A stretch of 64,000 nucleotides of DNA from JASHPR01 sp963778075 (GTDB lineage: Bacteria; Actinomycetota; Actinomycetes; Streptosporangiales; Streptosporangiaceae): the NCBI GenBank assembly GCA_963778075.1, contig CAVZTJ010000016.1, positions 1 through 64,000 on the forward strand. Reading direction: 5' to 3'. Shown here in pieces: positions 1 through 8,569 of the stretch (position 1 is the first letter of the stretch; the number at the start of each line of letters is the position of its first letter). The notes under the pieces are model-generated. The model was not told the DNA's origin and did no database searches. It saw nothing but the letters and a program-made list of their open reading frames with translations. A program made the position numbers and the translations under genes.

Positions 1-137
1 GCCACAGTCGACGCACCGACTGCCCAGTTCTGTTCTTTCTCGACGCCGCCGGATCACCGTCCGCGTGCCCGTAAGGGATCGGCAACTGGGATGCCCTAGT
101 CGCAGAGAGAAACACTGGCGACCGACGCATCGGCGGG
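1..137. other. Window edge, no gene seen
   Basis: Nothing in either strand reads as conserved protein or RNA. It lies downstream of the minus-strand membrane protein that ends at 138. Confidence 0.4.
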
Positions 138-629
138 TCAGCGCAGGATTTCGATAAGGAGGATCCAGGCGTTATAGATCGCGATGCTGAATCCGAGGAT
201 CAGCTCGCCTAGGGCCCAGTAGAGACCTCCGCCCGCGCTGGCGAGCACCGACACGCCGGCGATGACCATCGGCACGGATGAGGCTAGGGCGAGCAGGATC
301 GTCGGGATGGTCCATCGCCATTTGGTGACCGGAAGGTGCGCTCGTAGGGCCGAGATCGTTACGGCGGTGAGCAGCACAGCGCCGAGCGCCGTGAGCTCGG
401 CACCGAGAGTATTTCGCGATTGTCCTGGCGTGAGCACGAGGACTGACATCAGGAGTATGCCCAGCAAGACGCCGAGCGTTCGCGCGGCGAGCGGGGGAAG
501 GCTCGGCACGTCGAGGATCTGCTTGGTGTTGAGCGATACGGCGACGAACAGCAGGCCGACCAGCGTGGCGGCGGATTCGGCTCCGGCCGCGAAGAGGTCA
601 TGCCACTGGCTTGCGTCGTATGGGACCAT
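138..629 (-). CDS. Multi-helix membrane protein of unknown function
   Basis: A 163-residue protein starting at ATG 629 that is almost entirely hydrophobic. Four to five membrane helices are visible, roughly at residues 20-36, 48-67, 78-95, 104-125 and 130-160, with a short N-terminal segment (MVPYDASQWHDLF) that probably lies along the inner membrane face. There is no catalytic or ligand-binding motif that I recognise. Similar short four-helix proteins are common and uncharacterised in actinomycetes. It stands alone: the next gene on the same strand ends about 180 bases upstream of its start. Membrane location is seen from the sequence; the role is unknown. Confidence 0.7.
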   Translation of the reverse strand: MVPYDASQWHDLFAAGAESAATLVGLLFVAVSLNTKQILDVPSLPPLAARTLGVLLGILLMSVLVLTPGQSRNTLGAELTALGAVLLTAVTISALRAHLPVTKWRWTIPTILLALASSVPMVIAGVSVLASAGGGLYWALGELILGFSIAIYNAWILLIEILR

Positions 630-806
630 GGCCGCACTCTCCCTATTTGCTAACTCGTTTCGGTGCTGCTTACGGCGGCCGCCGGCCGACAGCAGCCATG
701 CAGGAGCGGGCGTCCCTTGTGACCCGGCGGGCTGCCCGGCGCTCCGGCCCGGCCGGGCCAGGGATCCGGAGGGAACGCTTTTACCGGTTATGCGCAGTCG
801 TTCATC

Positions 807-1116
807 TCAGTGGTATGGGTGACGCGGTCCTGGCCCAGGAGCTGTTTGTGCCGCGAGGAGCATCGGCACGATCATGATCACGTCATCGCGGCCCTGCTTG
901 CAGTCGGCCGCCCAGGCAGTGTTGTCCTGGGCGTGCCGGTCGGCGGCGGCCTTGTAGCGATCGGTCTCCGATTGCCAGTGGCCAATCTCCGTGCGAATCT
1001 GGGTGCGCATCGGCTCCCGGCCGAGGGATTGCAGTCCTGGCCAGCCGGAGCGAGGTGAGCCACCACCCTGCTGTTGCTCCGGCGAGAAACCAGACCAGGG
1101 TCAGGAAGGCTTCCAT
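807..1116 (-). pseudogene. Small single-helix membrane protein, frameshifted
   Basis: A good start is visible at ATG 1116 behind a GGGAGG ribosome site that overlaps the stop codon of the MFS gene (TAA at 1123-1121), so the two are probably translated together. The start frame gives one membrane helix (MEAFLTLVWFLAGATAGWW) followed by a basic stretch and then low-complexity residues. A different frame beginning near 1010 gives a sensible hydrophilic, helical tail (MRTQIRTEIGHWQSETDRY and onward to a stop at 807). Joining them needs one frame change around 1010-1025. The likely product is a one-helix protein of about 100 residues with a cytoplasmic coiled tail. I do not recognise the family; the joined reading is inference. 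Confidence 0.45.
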
Positions 1117-1120
1117 CTGA

Positions 1121-2569
1121 TTACCTCCCTTTCGTCGTGTCACGCTTGGGAGCGCGGGCGGCAAGGAGGCAGGCGAGGGCGGCGACGGCGAGGAGGATGC
1201 CGTTGACGATGAGTGCGGTGTGCAGTGCGGTGGTGGAGCTGGCTCCGCTGTTGGTGCGGGCGACGAAGATGACGCCGAGGATGGCGGGGCCGAGTGCGCT
1301 GCCGTACTGGCGCAGGGCGGTGTTGGTGGCTGCGGCCATTCCGGCCTGTTTCCAGGGAACGGCGTTGATGGCGGCGACCGAGACTGTGGTGAGCATGATC
1401 GCGATGGACAGGCCGAAGACGGCCAGGCGCCAGCCGAGGCCGGCGAGGCTGGTCTGGGCGTCGATGCCGGTGAGCAGGAAGACAGCTACTGCGGAGACGG
1501 CCAGTCCCGCGGTGAGCAGGTAGATGACCTTCACCTTGTGCATGACCAGCCCGATCACCGGATTGACTGCGGCGGCGACGGCGGTGACGAACAGCAGCCG
1601 TTCGCCGATTTGCAACGCTGACAGGTGCTGGATGTAGCCGAGGAACAGGCTGAGCAGGAAGGTGACGCCGACGACGGAGAACAGGGAGATGAGGGCGGAG
1701 AACCCGGCAGCTGTGAAGGCGGCCGACTTGAACAGGGTTAGGTTAACCAGCGGGGAGGCCGAGCGTCGCTCGGCGACGATGAAAGCGGCGAACGCGGCCG
1801 CGCCGGTGCACAGCCCGGCGATGGTCACGGGGGCTGACCAGCCCTGGCTGCCGCCTTCGATGACGCCGTAGATGGAGGCAGCGATGGCGATGGTGGCGGT
1901 GATCTGACCGGGCCAGTCCAGGCGGCGGCCCTCGGGTGCCTTCGACTCGGGCAGCCGGGCCAGCGCAGCGGCGCCGGCGAGGGCGGCGAGGCCGACGGTG
2001 GGCAGGAAGGTCCACCCGTAGCTGGCGTGGTCGAGAATCACGCCGGACAGGAGGGGGCCGGCGGCCAAGCCGAGCAGCAGCCCGGTGGCCCAGATGCCGA
2101 TGTACTTGCCGCGGTCTTTCGGGTTGGGCACGACGGTGGCGATCAGCGCGAGGGTGGTCGGGAGCAGCAGGCCGGCACCGAGTCCTGAGATTGCCTGCCC
2201 GGTCCAGAGCATGCGGATCGCGGTGGCGGGGTCGGCTGTGCTTGACAGGCCGGCGACTGCTGCGCCGATGAGGGTCAGCGCCATGCCGCCCACGAATACC
2301 CGGCGCCGCCCGTAGAGGTCTCCGAACAGGCCGGCCGAGAGCACCGCGGCGGCCATCGGGATGACGTACGCGTCCGAGACCCACTGCAGGTCCGACGTGC
2401 TTGCCCCGGTCGCGTGACTGATCGTGGCCAGCGCGGCGCTCACCGCGGTGATCGGCACGTAGGTCACGAACACGCCCAGCACCGCAAGGCCCACCGTCAG
2501 CATCAGCCGGCGAGGCTCCGACGGTACCGGCGACGGTGCCCGTGCTTTATGAGTATGTGATGTCATCAT
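1121..2569 (-). CDS. MFS drug exporter, DHA2 (14-helix) type
   Basis: A 482-residue major facilitator of the EmrB/QacA-like DHA2 branch, expected to export small hydrophobic compounds using the proton gradient. The DHA2 length and about 14 hydrophobic segments are visible. The loop after helix 2 carries the MFS motif A (GLFGDLYGRRRVFVGG, about residues 80-95), and a motif C-like glycine/proline-rich segment follows in helix 5. The start is one of two adjacent ATGs at 2569/2566. It is divergent from the Lrp/AsnC regulator at 2712, with two short palindromes in the gap, so control by that regulator is likely. The small membrane protein at 1116 follows after 4 bases. Substrate cannot be told from sequence. 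Confidence 0.9.
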   Translation of the reverse strand: MMTSHTHKARAPSPVPSEPRRLMLTVGLAVLGVFVTYVPITAVSAALATISHATGASTSDLQWVSDAYVIPMAAAVLSAGLFGDLYGRRRVFVGGMALTLIGAAVAGLSSTADPATAIRMLWTGQAISGLGAGLLLPTTLALIATVVPNPKDRGKYIGIWATGLLLGLAAGPLLSGVILDHASYGWTFLPTVGLAALAGAAALARLPESKAPEGRRLDWPGQITATIAIAASIYGVIEGGSQGWSAPVTIAGLCTGAAAFAAFIVAERRSASPLVNLTLFKSAAFTAAGFSALISLFSVVGVTFLLSLFLGYIQHLSALQIGERLLFVTAVAAAVNPVIGLVMHKVKVIYLLTAGLAVSAVAVFLLTGIDAQTSLAGLGWRLAVFGLSIAIMLTTVSVAAINAVPWKQAGMAAATNTALRQYGSALGPAILGVIFVARTNSGASSTTALHTALIVNGILLAVAALACLLAARAPKRDTTKGR

Positions 2570-2609
2570 GAGAAACAGGTCCTTCTCGATAGCTGAATAA
2601 TGTGAAATC

Positions 2610-2711
2610 GGCGCGACGCGCCCGATGTGGCCATCATCAGCAAGGCGTGCCCGCCGAATCCATCTAGATGGCCGTGTTTGCCGGATCTCGACACAGTCAT
2701 ACGATCGGGGC
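2610..2711. promoter_or_regulatory. Divergent promoter region with two palindromes
   Basis: Between the MFS gene and the Lrp/AsnC gene are two perfect inverted repeats: GGCGC-GAC-GCGCC at 2610-2622 and CCATCTAGATGG at 2660-2671. A leaderless promoter for the regulator is visible: TTGCCG (2678-2683), 16 bases, TACGAT (2700-2705), 6 bases, GTG at 2712. The 12-bp palindrome lies just upstream of the -35 box and is the better candidate operator. That the regulator binds here is inference. Confidence 0.5.
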
Positions 2712-3704
2712 GTGCAGAACGATCAGCTGGACACCTTCGATCGCCGACTGGTGCATGCCCTGGCGATCGCGCCACGCGCGCCGTTCCGTCAGCTTGCCGC
2801 GGTGCTAAGCGTCTCCGACCAGACGGTCCGGCGCCGCTACGCTTCTCTGGGTTCGGCCCTCGGGCTGCGGGTTCTCGGGCGCCTGGACAGCTCCCTCGTC
2901 GGCCGGGTCGACTGGATCCTGCGGCTGCGGTGCACGCCCGACGCCGCCGTCCCGGTGGGTTCCGCGCTGGCCCGGCGCCCCGATACCTCCTGGGTCAGGC
3001 TGGCCTCCGGCGGCACCGAGATCCACTGCCTGTTCCAGCCGCGTGGACCCGAGGAACGCGACACTCTCCTGCTCGACCGGCTGACGGGAAGCCGACGGGT
3101 ACTCGGGGTCAGCGCGCACGCGCTGCTGCACACCTTCAGCTCGGTGGCCTGGCCAGAGCTCACGAGGGCTCTGACTGCTCACGAGATCGCCAGCCTGCGG
3201 GACGACGCTGAGGAGGACTCGGGCCCGGGGAGCGGGGAAAGCCCCGGCGCTCCCGTGCGTCTCAGCCAGCAAGACGAGATCCTCGCCGGGCTGCTGGCTA
3301 AAGACGGGCGCGCAACAGCTGCCGCCCTGGCCGCTGGCACCGGATGGCACGAGTCGACCGTACGGCGCCGGATCGCCCAGCTGCACCGGGCCGGTGCGTT
3401 GTACTTCGACGTGGACCTCGATGAGCGCGTGCTTGGCGGCGTCATCTCTGCTGAGCTGTGGATCTCCGCCGAGCCCAGCGCCCTCACCGCCGTCGGGACC
3501 GCCATCGCCGCGCATCCCGAGGTTGCCTTTGTCGGCGCGACCACCGGGCCCACCAACCTCCTGGCCAGCGTCGCCTGCGCCGACACCGGGCAGCTGTACC
3601 GCTACCTCACGACCCAGATCGGAAAGCTGGCCGGGGTACGCCATGTGGAGACAGCACCCACCATCCGCACGATCAAAGGGGCCGGATCAGCAGTCCCCGG
3701 CTGA
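2712..3704 (+). CDS. Lrp/AsnC-family regulator with two HTH modules
   Basis: A 330-residue transcription regulator. The start is GTG 2712 because a TACGAT -10 box sits 6 bases before it; longer frames upstream add only arginine-rich sequence. Residues about 6-55 form an AsnC-type helix-turn-helix (LDTFDRRLVHALAIAPRAPF, then DQTVRRRY as recognition helix). A second copy lies at about 180-230 (QDEILAGLLAKDGRATAAAL, then ESTVRRRI), followed by one C-terminal ligand-binding (RAM) domain to about 320. Single-module Lrp proteins are about 150 residues; double-length versions are well known in actinomycetes. It is divergent from the MFS exporter and probably controls it. Confidence 0.85.
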   Translation: MQNDQLDTFDRRLVHALAIAPRAPFRQLAAVLSVSDQTVRRRYASLGSALGLRVLGRLDSSLVGRVDWILRLRCTPDAAVPVGSALARRPDTSWVRLASGGTEIHCLFQPRGPEERDTLLLDRLTGSRRVLGVSAHALLHTFSSVAWPELTRALTAHEIASLRDDAEEDSGPGSGESPGAPVRLSQQDEILAGLLAKDGRATAAALAAGTGWHESTVRRRIAQLHRAGALYFDVDLDERVLGGVISAELWISAEPSALTAVGTAIAAHPEVAFVGATTGPTNLLASVACADTGQLYRYLTTQIGKLAGVRHVETAPTIRTIKGAGSAVPG

Positions 3705-4427
3705 GCCATGCAACGTTCTACGGCGCCGAGCCCGGCGCGCGTCCGGCAGGAGGAACCCCCTGCCGGAACCTTGCAGCTAGAAGGCATGTTGATCCATGAG
3801 CGTCCCATGAGACCTGCCCGGTGACGATTCCCGCAAGGGTGGCAATATACGGGATACCCCACACGTACTCGTCGGCATATCCGCCGGGCGGAAAGGTGAT
3901 GGCATCTGCATTCGATGTCGCCCTGGGTTCCCGCGATAAGCAGCCGGGGCACGACCACGCACGGCCGACTGCGGGCTCCCCCCGCGGCAGGCCAGCACGG
4001 AATCCCCAGATCTGCACTCGCTGCTGCCCTGCCTCTCGTGGCAGACGCCGATAAACCGATCGCGGCTCGGCGCGCGGTTATCAAGAGCTCCTCGCACCGT
4101 TGGAGAACTCCGCCGCGGCCGAGCAGGCAGCGGCCAGGACCGTATGTTTATGCATATCAGCGCCGGGCGTGATCGCCCGCACATGCCGCGAGGCGAGCGG
4201 GAAATCGGGTCTGATGTGAGGCTCGCGCATCGGCATAGAGGTGGCGCTGACAGCAGTGTGATCGTGGCGGTACCGGGGTGTCTCCGTTGGTCACAGCCCC
4301 AGCAGCCGGTCGAGCAGAGCTGAAACGCCGTCCGCAATGTCCACCATCTCTGTCCGGCTCGCTGCCCCGCAACCAGCGCCACCGCGGACGGTCGCGCAGT
4401 GGTCGTGGACCGGGGGACACTGGTGCG
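3705..4427. other. Gene-poor gap
   Basis: No conserved coding sequence was recognised on either strand across about 720 bases. Open frames here are rich in arginine, serine and proline and lack start signals. The minus strand near 4291-4370 gives a short plausible protein tail (MVDIADGVSALLDRLLGL) just before a stop, which could be the end of a lost gene, but there is no start or body to support it. Confidence 0.4.
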
Positions 4428-5010
4428 GTGTCGTATGACCCGGCCATCTACCTCGGCTGTGCTGCCCACTATCACTGCGGCCGTCCCGCGTACTCACCGC
4501 AGCTCGAGGCCGTCCTGACGCAGGAGGCGGGTCTGGATGGGAACGGCCGACTTGCGGATGCCGACTGCGGCCTTGGCGTGCTTACCGTCCGCCTTGCTTA
4601 TCTGTTCGGGCAGGCGGTTGGTCTGGACCCTCACGCCGGCATGCTTGCGGCGGGCTGCCGCGCAGCCGAGGAGAAAACAGTCATGAACATCCGGGGGGTT
4701 CAGGGCCTGGCTGGACCTGCCCGCGGTCGCGCTAGGGCCGTACCGGCTGGTGGCCTTTGGCCCGTCCTTCCGCTGGACCGACGGACAGCTAGGGCCGATA
4801 CCGTCTACGGCATGCTGGAGCGTGGCGGTGCGCTGGCACTGATTGTCCGCACGGTGACGGTGCGGCCCGGCCACCAGGCCCCGGGGTGCCTTCGCTTCCT
4901 CATGATGAGATTAAGGCGCTGATGCAGAAATATCTCGGATCTGCCCGGCGCGCCGGGTCTGCAATTTGCTTTCCGCGCGCTGGCAGTCCGAGGCGAATAC
5001 CCTGCTGTAT
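4428..5010 (+). pseudogene. Class I SAM methyltransferase, decayed
   Basis: Reading from GTG 4428 gives the N-terminus of a SAM-dependent methyltransferase: SYDPAIYLGCAAHYHCGRP, then a degraded motif I (DADCGLGVLTVRLAYLF, where DVGCGPG is expected) and the acidic strand-2 end (VGLDPHAGML). Around 4715 the frame shifts; the next frame gives LDLPAVALGPYRLVAFGPSF. The first frame resumes with MLERGGALALIVRTV, and after about 4885 a third frame continues with PHDEIKALMQKYLG before similarity stops near 5000. The last 80 or so residues of the family are missing. Several breaks, a weakened glycine motif and the lost C-terminus together indicate a real pseudogene. Confidence 0.7.
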
Positions 5011-5129
5011 TTCGATGAGATCGCAAGGACAAGTAGTTGGACTGGGGCGAGTTGTGGTTTGGCCTAGCGGCCGCGCGACGGATCATGGCGGCGTCCATCG
5101 TCCTCATAGTGACATATTAGGAGCAGCAA

Positions 5130-5669
5130 ATGCCAGTAACGATGATCGACACGATCGGCGCCGATGCTTTCAACATCCCGGCGTCGGCACCGAAGGTCGC
5201 CGGGTATGTCACCGGCTCGGCAGGCATCATCTGGACCGACCAGGACTGGGCACGGTTCTCCGGCGGCGAGGTGCACATCAACCAGAACCCGGACTCCAAC
5301 CCACTGAACGGCAACGTCCTCGACGTCGAGCCGGTGGCCTGGACGAACGAGGGCGCGGCGCAGGCCTGCAAAACCCGCCTCGCCCACGGCCGGGGAATCC
5401 ACTGCTATACGGCATCGTCCAATCTCACGCCACTGGTGAACGAGCTGCTCGCCGTGGGCATTACATCGTGCAACATCTGGCTGGCGAATTGGTCGCTGTC
5501 CGAAGCGGAGGCCACCCACATGGTCTACACCCGCAGCGGCCCGTGGCCGCTGGTCGCCGTGCAGTGGGCTTCCCCGACGTCCAATCCGGACACCATTCTG
5601 CCGGGCAGCTCTCTGACGCTGGCGCAGGCCAATTGTGACCTTTCGGTCACGGCAGATGACTGGTTCTGA
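5130..5669 (+). CDS. Lysozyme-like (GH25-fold) domain protein
   Basis: A 179-residue single-domain protein starting at ATG 5130 behind AGGAG. The pattern GYVTGSAGIIWTDQDWARF, a central NVLDVEPVAWT segment with an acidic pair, and KTRLAHGRGIHCYTA resemble the TIM-barrel of GH25-like proteins, in which acidic residues near the barrel mouth act on the glycan. There is no signal peptide or membrane segment, so secretion would need another route, and activity on peptidoglycan is not shown. Phages and actinomycetes carry stand-alone versions. It has no phage neighbours except an integrase fragment 2 kb away. Fold assignment is moderate; function is inference. Confidence 0.6.
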   Translation: MPVTMIDTIGADAFNIPASAPKVAGYVTGSAGIIWTDQDWARFSGGEVHINQNPDSNPLNGNVLDVEPVAWTNEGAAQACKTRLAHGRGIHCYTASSNLTPLVNELLAVGITSCNIWLANWSLSEAEATHMVYTRSGPWPLVAVQWASPTSNPDTILPGSSLTLAQANCDLSVTADDWF

Positions 5670-6318
5670 CTATTACAAGATCACAAGCCCCGTAACAAGG
5701 GTGAAACGAGACCAGGTCAGTACGCTGCATGGATGTTACAAGATCACCGGATGCAACAAAGGCCGAGGGAAAATATTGCTGACACGCTGACCCACGAAAA
5801 GCGGGAGCTGCTCGAAAGCACCGCGCCGCGAAGGCTAAGAAGCACCGCCCCAACAGGCGCCGACTCCGGGGATCCATATGGCGGCGGGGTTATACGCGCC
5901 TGCGGCAGAGACATGAACACGCCGGTCTACTGGCCGGCGACACCTTCGGCGGCAACACGTGCTCCTCATCGACGCCACCGCAATCCGCCCGGACAGCGCC
6001 CGCGACGGCGGCGGTGCCATCTTCTGCGTCGTCGACAATGGACAGGCGGGCCGACGGTCGAGAACTCAGATCTCCACGGCACCCTCAGCAGCGAGTTCCA
6101 GAACGTTCGGGATCTTCGACAGCCTCGACGGACACGGTGTCCAGCCGACCGCGATCGACTCGACCTTAAGCTGACACGCGCATGACACAGGCCAGCAGGC
6201 TCGCGGACACTGTGGTAAATCGCGGTAGACCGCCTCATCGACAGAGGCCAAATGGCCTCGTTCTCATGTCGATGACCGATGGCGGCTGCGGTTCACCCAC
6301 ACTGTGCGTGGTAGCCGG
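5670..6318. other. Gap with one possible gene fragment
   Basis: About 650 bases with no complete gene. The plus strand between about 5932 and 6174 gives a plausible but unrecognised stretch if one frame change is allowed near 5960 (LLAGDTFGGNT, then LLIDATAIRPDSARDGGGA and on to a stop at 6174). No start signal or family could be assigned. Confidence 0.3.
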
Positions 6319-6534
6319 TCAGCGTTTCGCCTTGCGGCGGTCTGCCCGGCGGGCCGTCCGCCGGGATACGGTGGTGACCGCGGAATCGGCCTGGTGCAGC
6401 GCCTTCGCTGTCCGGGTAGACGGATCACGGCGCTCGGCGATCAGCGCCAGGCGATGCACGAGCGCCCGGGTCAGCGGCACGGCGATGGCTAGCAACAGCC
6501 ACATCCGCAGGCGTCTGGAGAAAAATGCCCACAT
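6319..6534 (-). CDS. Small one-helix membrane protein with basic tail
   Basis: A 71-residue protein: MWAFFSRRLRMWLLLAIAVP forms one N-terminal membrane helix (about residues 9-25), followed by a helical region and a strongly basic C-terminus (RRTARRADRRKAKR). This pattern, a short N-terminal arginine-flanked helix with a poly-basic cytoplasmic tail, is common in actinomycete genomes and has no assigned function. It starts at ATG 6534 and appears to be a single-gene unit. The basic tail could bind nucleic acid or acidic lipid head groups; that is speculation. Confidence 0.65.
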   Translation of the reverse strand: MWAFFSRRLRMWLLLAIAVPLTRALVHRLALIAERRDPSTRTAKALHQADSAVTTVSRRTARRADRRKAKR

Positions 6535-6854
6535 GCTCAGGGTCCCTTCGTCGTCTCCGCGAGGTTCCCAGCGCTACCCGCCTTGCCCCGGTCTAAGCAC
6601 GTCCCGAGCCGTCTCACCATGGACAGGAATCACACGAAGTAATCACACTGTCCGCCACCAGGCATCTCGGCATGGCCGGCCCTGGGCAGGTTCAACTGCT
6701 GTTCGTAAAGCAATCGCACCTAAACCCTGAGTTCAATCTCACTCAGGTCAGGTACGTCACCAGGCACGATCAAACACTCCTGAATTTCTGTCTCACACCC
6801 GCCAAGACAGCTATTCAGCCGCGACATCTTCACATGCCGCGCCTGGTGCGCAGA
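6535..6854. other. Gap without recognised gene
   Basis: About 320 bases between two minus-strand genes. The only structure noticed is a weak inverted repeat, CCTGAG (6726-6731) with CTCAGG (6742-6747). No coding sequence is supported. Confidence 0.4.
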
Positions 6855-7280
6855 TTAGGGCACCGTGCCGCGTGGCACTACCCACTGCATTGGCTGTGTG
6901 GTGACCTGGGCGATGAGGTCGTAGTCGCTGTCGTAGTGCAGGAGCGTGACCTGCTCGCGTTCTGCGACGGCGGCGATCAGCAGGTCGGGAAACCCGACCG
7001 CCCGCACGTGTCCGCTGCGCCACAGCGCGCCCTGGACATCGAGGGCGCGGTGCCAGTCCTCGTCATGGGTGGCCAGCCATTCGTAGCCTTCTTCCCGGTC
7101 GGCCCTGACCAGGTCGAACTCGGTGCCGCTGCGAGTTGCCCAGCCAAGCTCGAACTCGATGACTCCGCAGGTCGCGACTAGCCCGGCCTCAATCAGCGGG
7201 CCTAAGACTGCCGCTACCGCGGGCCTGGCCAGCCGGGCCAGCGCGCTGGTGTCAGCCAGGTAGCGGGCTACTGCTGCCAT
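6855..7280 (-). CDS. vapC: VapC-type PIN-domain toxin
   Basis: A 141-residue PIN-domain ribonuclease, the toxin of a type II toxin-antitoxin pair. The first catalytic aspartate lies in YLADTSALARL (D10); the conserved acidic pair of helix 3 is in GVIEFELGWATR; the third and fourth acidic positions lie in VGFPDLLIAAVAE and HYDSDYDLIA near the end. All four acidic sites needed for Mg2+-dependent RNA cleavage are present, so it should be active. The start at ATG 7280 overlaps the end of the antitoxin gene by 13 bases, the usual arrangement for coupled translation. RNA target unknown. Confidence 0.9.
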   Translation of the reverse strand: MAAVARYLADTSALARLARPAVAAVLGPLIEAGLVATCGVIEFELGWATRSGTEFDLVRADREEGYEWLATHDEDWHRALDVQGALWRSGHVRAVGFPDLLIAAVAEREQVTLLHYDSDYDLIAQVTTQPMQWVVPRGTVP

Positions 7281-7477
7281 GCGGCGCGCATGACCTCTTC
7301 GTCGGCCAGATCGGGCAGGCCGCCGGCGATCAGGCGCTGCAGATCCCGCCGCCGGGCGGCCAGGGCCGTGACTTGGCGCAGGGCAGCGTTGACGGTGTCC
7401 TTTTTCGTTTCGGTCTTGAGTACCTTCTGCGCGGCCGCGAGCTGCTCCTCGTCCACGTCAATCAAGGTCTTGGCCAT
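7268..7477 (-). CDS. vapB: VapB-type antitoxin
   Basis: A 69-residue antitoxin upstream of and overlapping vapC. The start ATG 7477 is preceded by GGAAAGGAAA. MAKTLIDVDEEQLAAAQKVL followed by KTETKKDTVNAALRQV matches the ribbon-helix-helix antitoxins of the VapB type (strand, then two helices), which bind DNA as dimers. The C-terminus (LPDLADEEVMRAAWQQ) is the part expected to wrap around and block the PIN domain. A longer frame begins at 7609 but runs through the promoter and lacks similarity. Autoregulation through the inverted repeat at 7500-7530 is likely. Confidence 0.88.
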   Translation of the reverse strand: MAKTLIDVDEEQLAAAQKVLKTETKKDTVNAALRQVTALAARRRDLQRLIAGGLPDLADEEVMRAAWQQ

Positions 7478-7499
7478 CGCGGTTTCCTTTCCGCCAGCA

Positions 7500-7530
7500 G
7501 TATATCTCGCTCGGCACGCGTCGGATATAC
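7500..7530. promoter_or_regulatory. Candidate VapB operator
   Basis: A perfect inverted repeat GTATATC (7500-7506) and GATATAC (7524-7530) lies 23 bases upstream of the vapB start. The arm and spacing sizes suit binding of RHH antitoxin dimers. Binding is inferred from position only. Confidence 0.5.
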
Positions 7531-7607
7531 GAGGCCAGCCCACAGGCACTGTCAGCCGCGCCTGGCGTGCCGGGTGCGCGAGTGGCCAGCTGGCGCAGTG
7601 TCGAAGC

Positions 7608-7919
7608 ATGATGCACTACAACGAGTTAGCCCCCGCCCAGCCCGCCCTGCCCCTGCATGCTGACCGGCTGCGGCTCGCAGTGGCCGCCTATCTTGCCCGG
7701 TTCAAGGGCACTTCCCGCGACTATGCCGACTCCGATCTGCGCTGCTACCTCACGTGGTGCGCTGACCGCAGCCTGGACCCCGTTCCTGGCCCGGCGCCCG
7801 CGGATGGCGTCGACGAGGTGAGCCGTCGCCGGCTGCATGCCATTCCCGGGCACGCATCGTCGTCGTACTGGACTCCCGGGAAGTCAAAAGAGCCCAGGCG
7901 AAGTCGTCTGGGCGCATGA
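7608..7919 (+). pseudogene. Tyrosine recombinase, N-terminal fragment
   Basis: From ATG 7608 the frame gives a SAM-like core-binding domain of an XerC/D-type integrase: LRLAVAAYLARFKGTSRDY followed by DLRCYLTWCADRSLDP, about residues 18-60. Similarity ends near 7800 and the frame stops at 7919. The entire catalytic domain with the R-H-R-Y residues is missing, so it cannot recombine DNA. It is divergent from vapBC. It may be the scar of an integrated element that brought in the toxin-antitoxin pair and the surrounding fragments, which is inference. Confidence 0.65.
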
Positions 7920-8569
7920 ACTTGAAAGAGCCGGCCCAGTGCCTCCTGCGCGCTGAGCCGGCACCGTCGTGCGGCCTCGCCCGGGGCGGCGGGTCATTCA
8001 GGCCTTGATCTCCTCGCTCCGGCCGGGATCCCACGCCTCAAACTGCACCATCGTGCGGGAGGATTCCATCGATTCCCACGACGGTGTGGCCCATGCCCGC
8101 AACTGCCTGCCCAGCCTGCCCTCCCCAACGCGACTCCAGCGTGCGGCGGCCTCGCGCGAAGCCCCGTCAGCGGTAAGGGTTTATCGCGTCAGTGCGAATG
8201 GCTAGCCAGGAGTGCGAGCGAGCTTCACCGGGCCGCCAGCGTCTTCGTCGCCACGTGCCACTCACCAGAACCCGCGACGCGGCGACCGTGGCGTAGTCGG
8301 CCGGCAGCCGGGCAAGAATGATAGGAGGGCAGGCCCTGCGGCCGTGATGGCCGACTTCATTTATCGCTGTCTCCCGCGGCTGGTGCATTACGGGAGCCAT
8401 TGGATGTGGAGCTCACTTGTATCTGCAGGCCCGCGGATGGGCGCGTAGAGCACCCGGATCTGTGCGCCGTGATCTGGCGCGCCGGTCGCCGGGACCTAGC
8501 GCAGATCGGCGGTTCCCGATCACAAAGCCGCAGGCTATATCGATATCTGGAGCGCCGCGTACCGTAAGT
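7920..8569. other. Gap without recognised gene
   Basis: About 650 bases in which all open frames look random (arginine, serine and proline rich, no start signals). It separates the integrase fragment from the phosphotransferase remnant and may contain its decayed 5' end. Confidence 0.4.

Noticed and set aside
4291..4370. Minus-strand C-terminal-looking tail (MVDIADGVSALLDRLLGL)
   Set aside because: No start, body or family could be attached; too short to call a gene.
7290..7600. Plus-strand frame opposite vapB
   Set aside because: Antisense shadow; only the part after 7608 matches integrases.
4428..7919. Prophage
   Set aside because: Only a lysozyme-like protein and an integrase stub are suggestive; no structural, terminase or replication genes are present.
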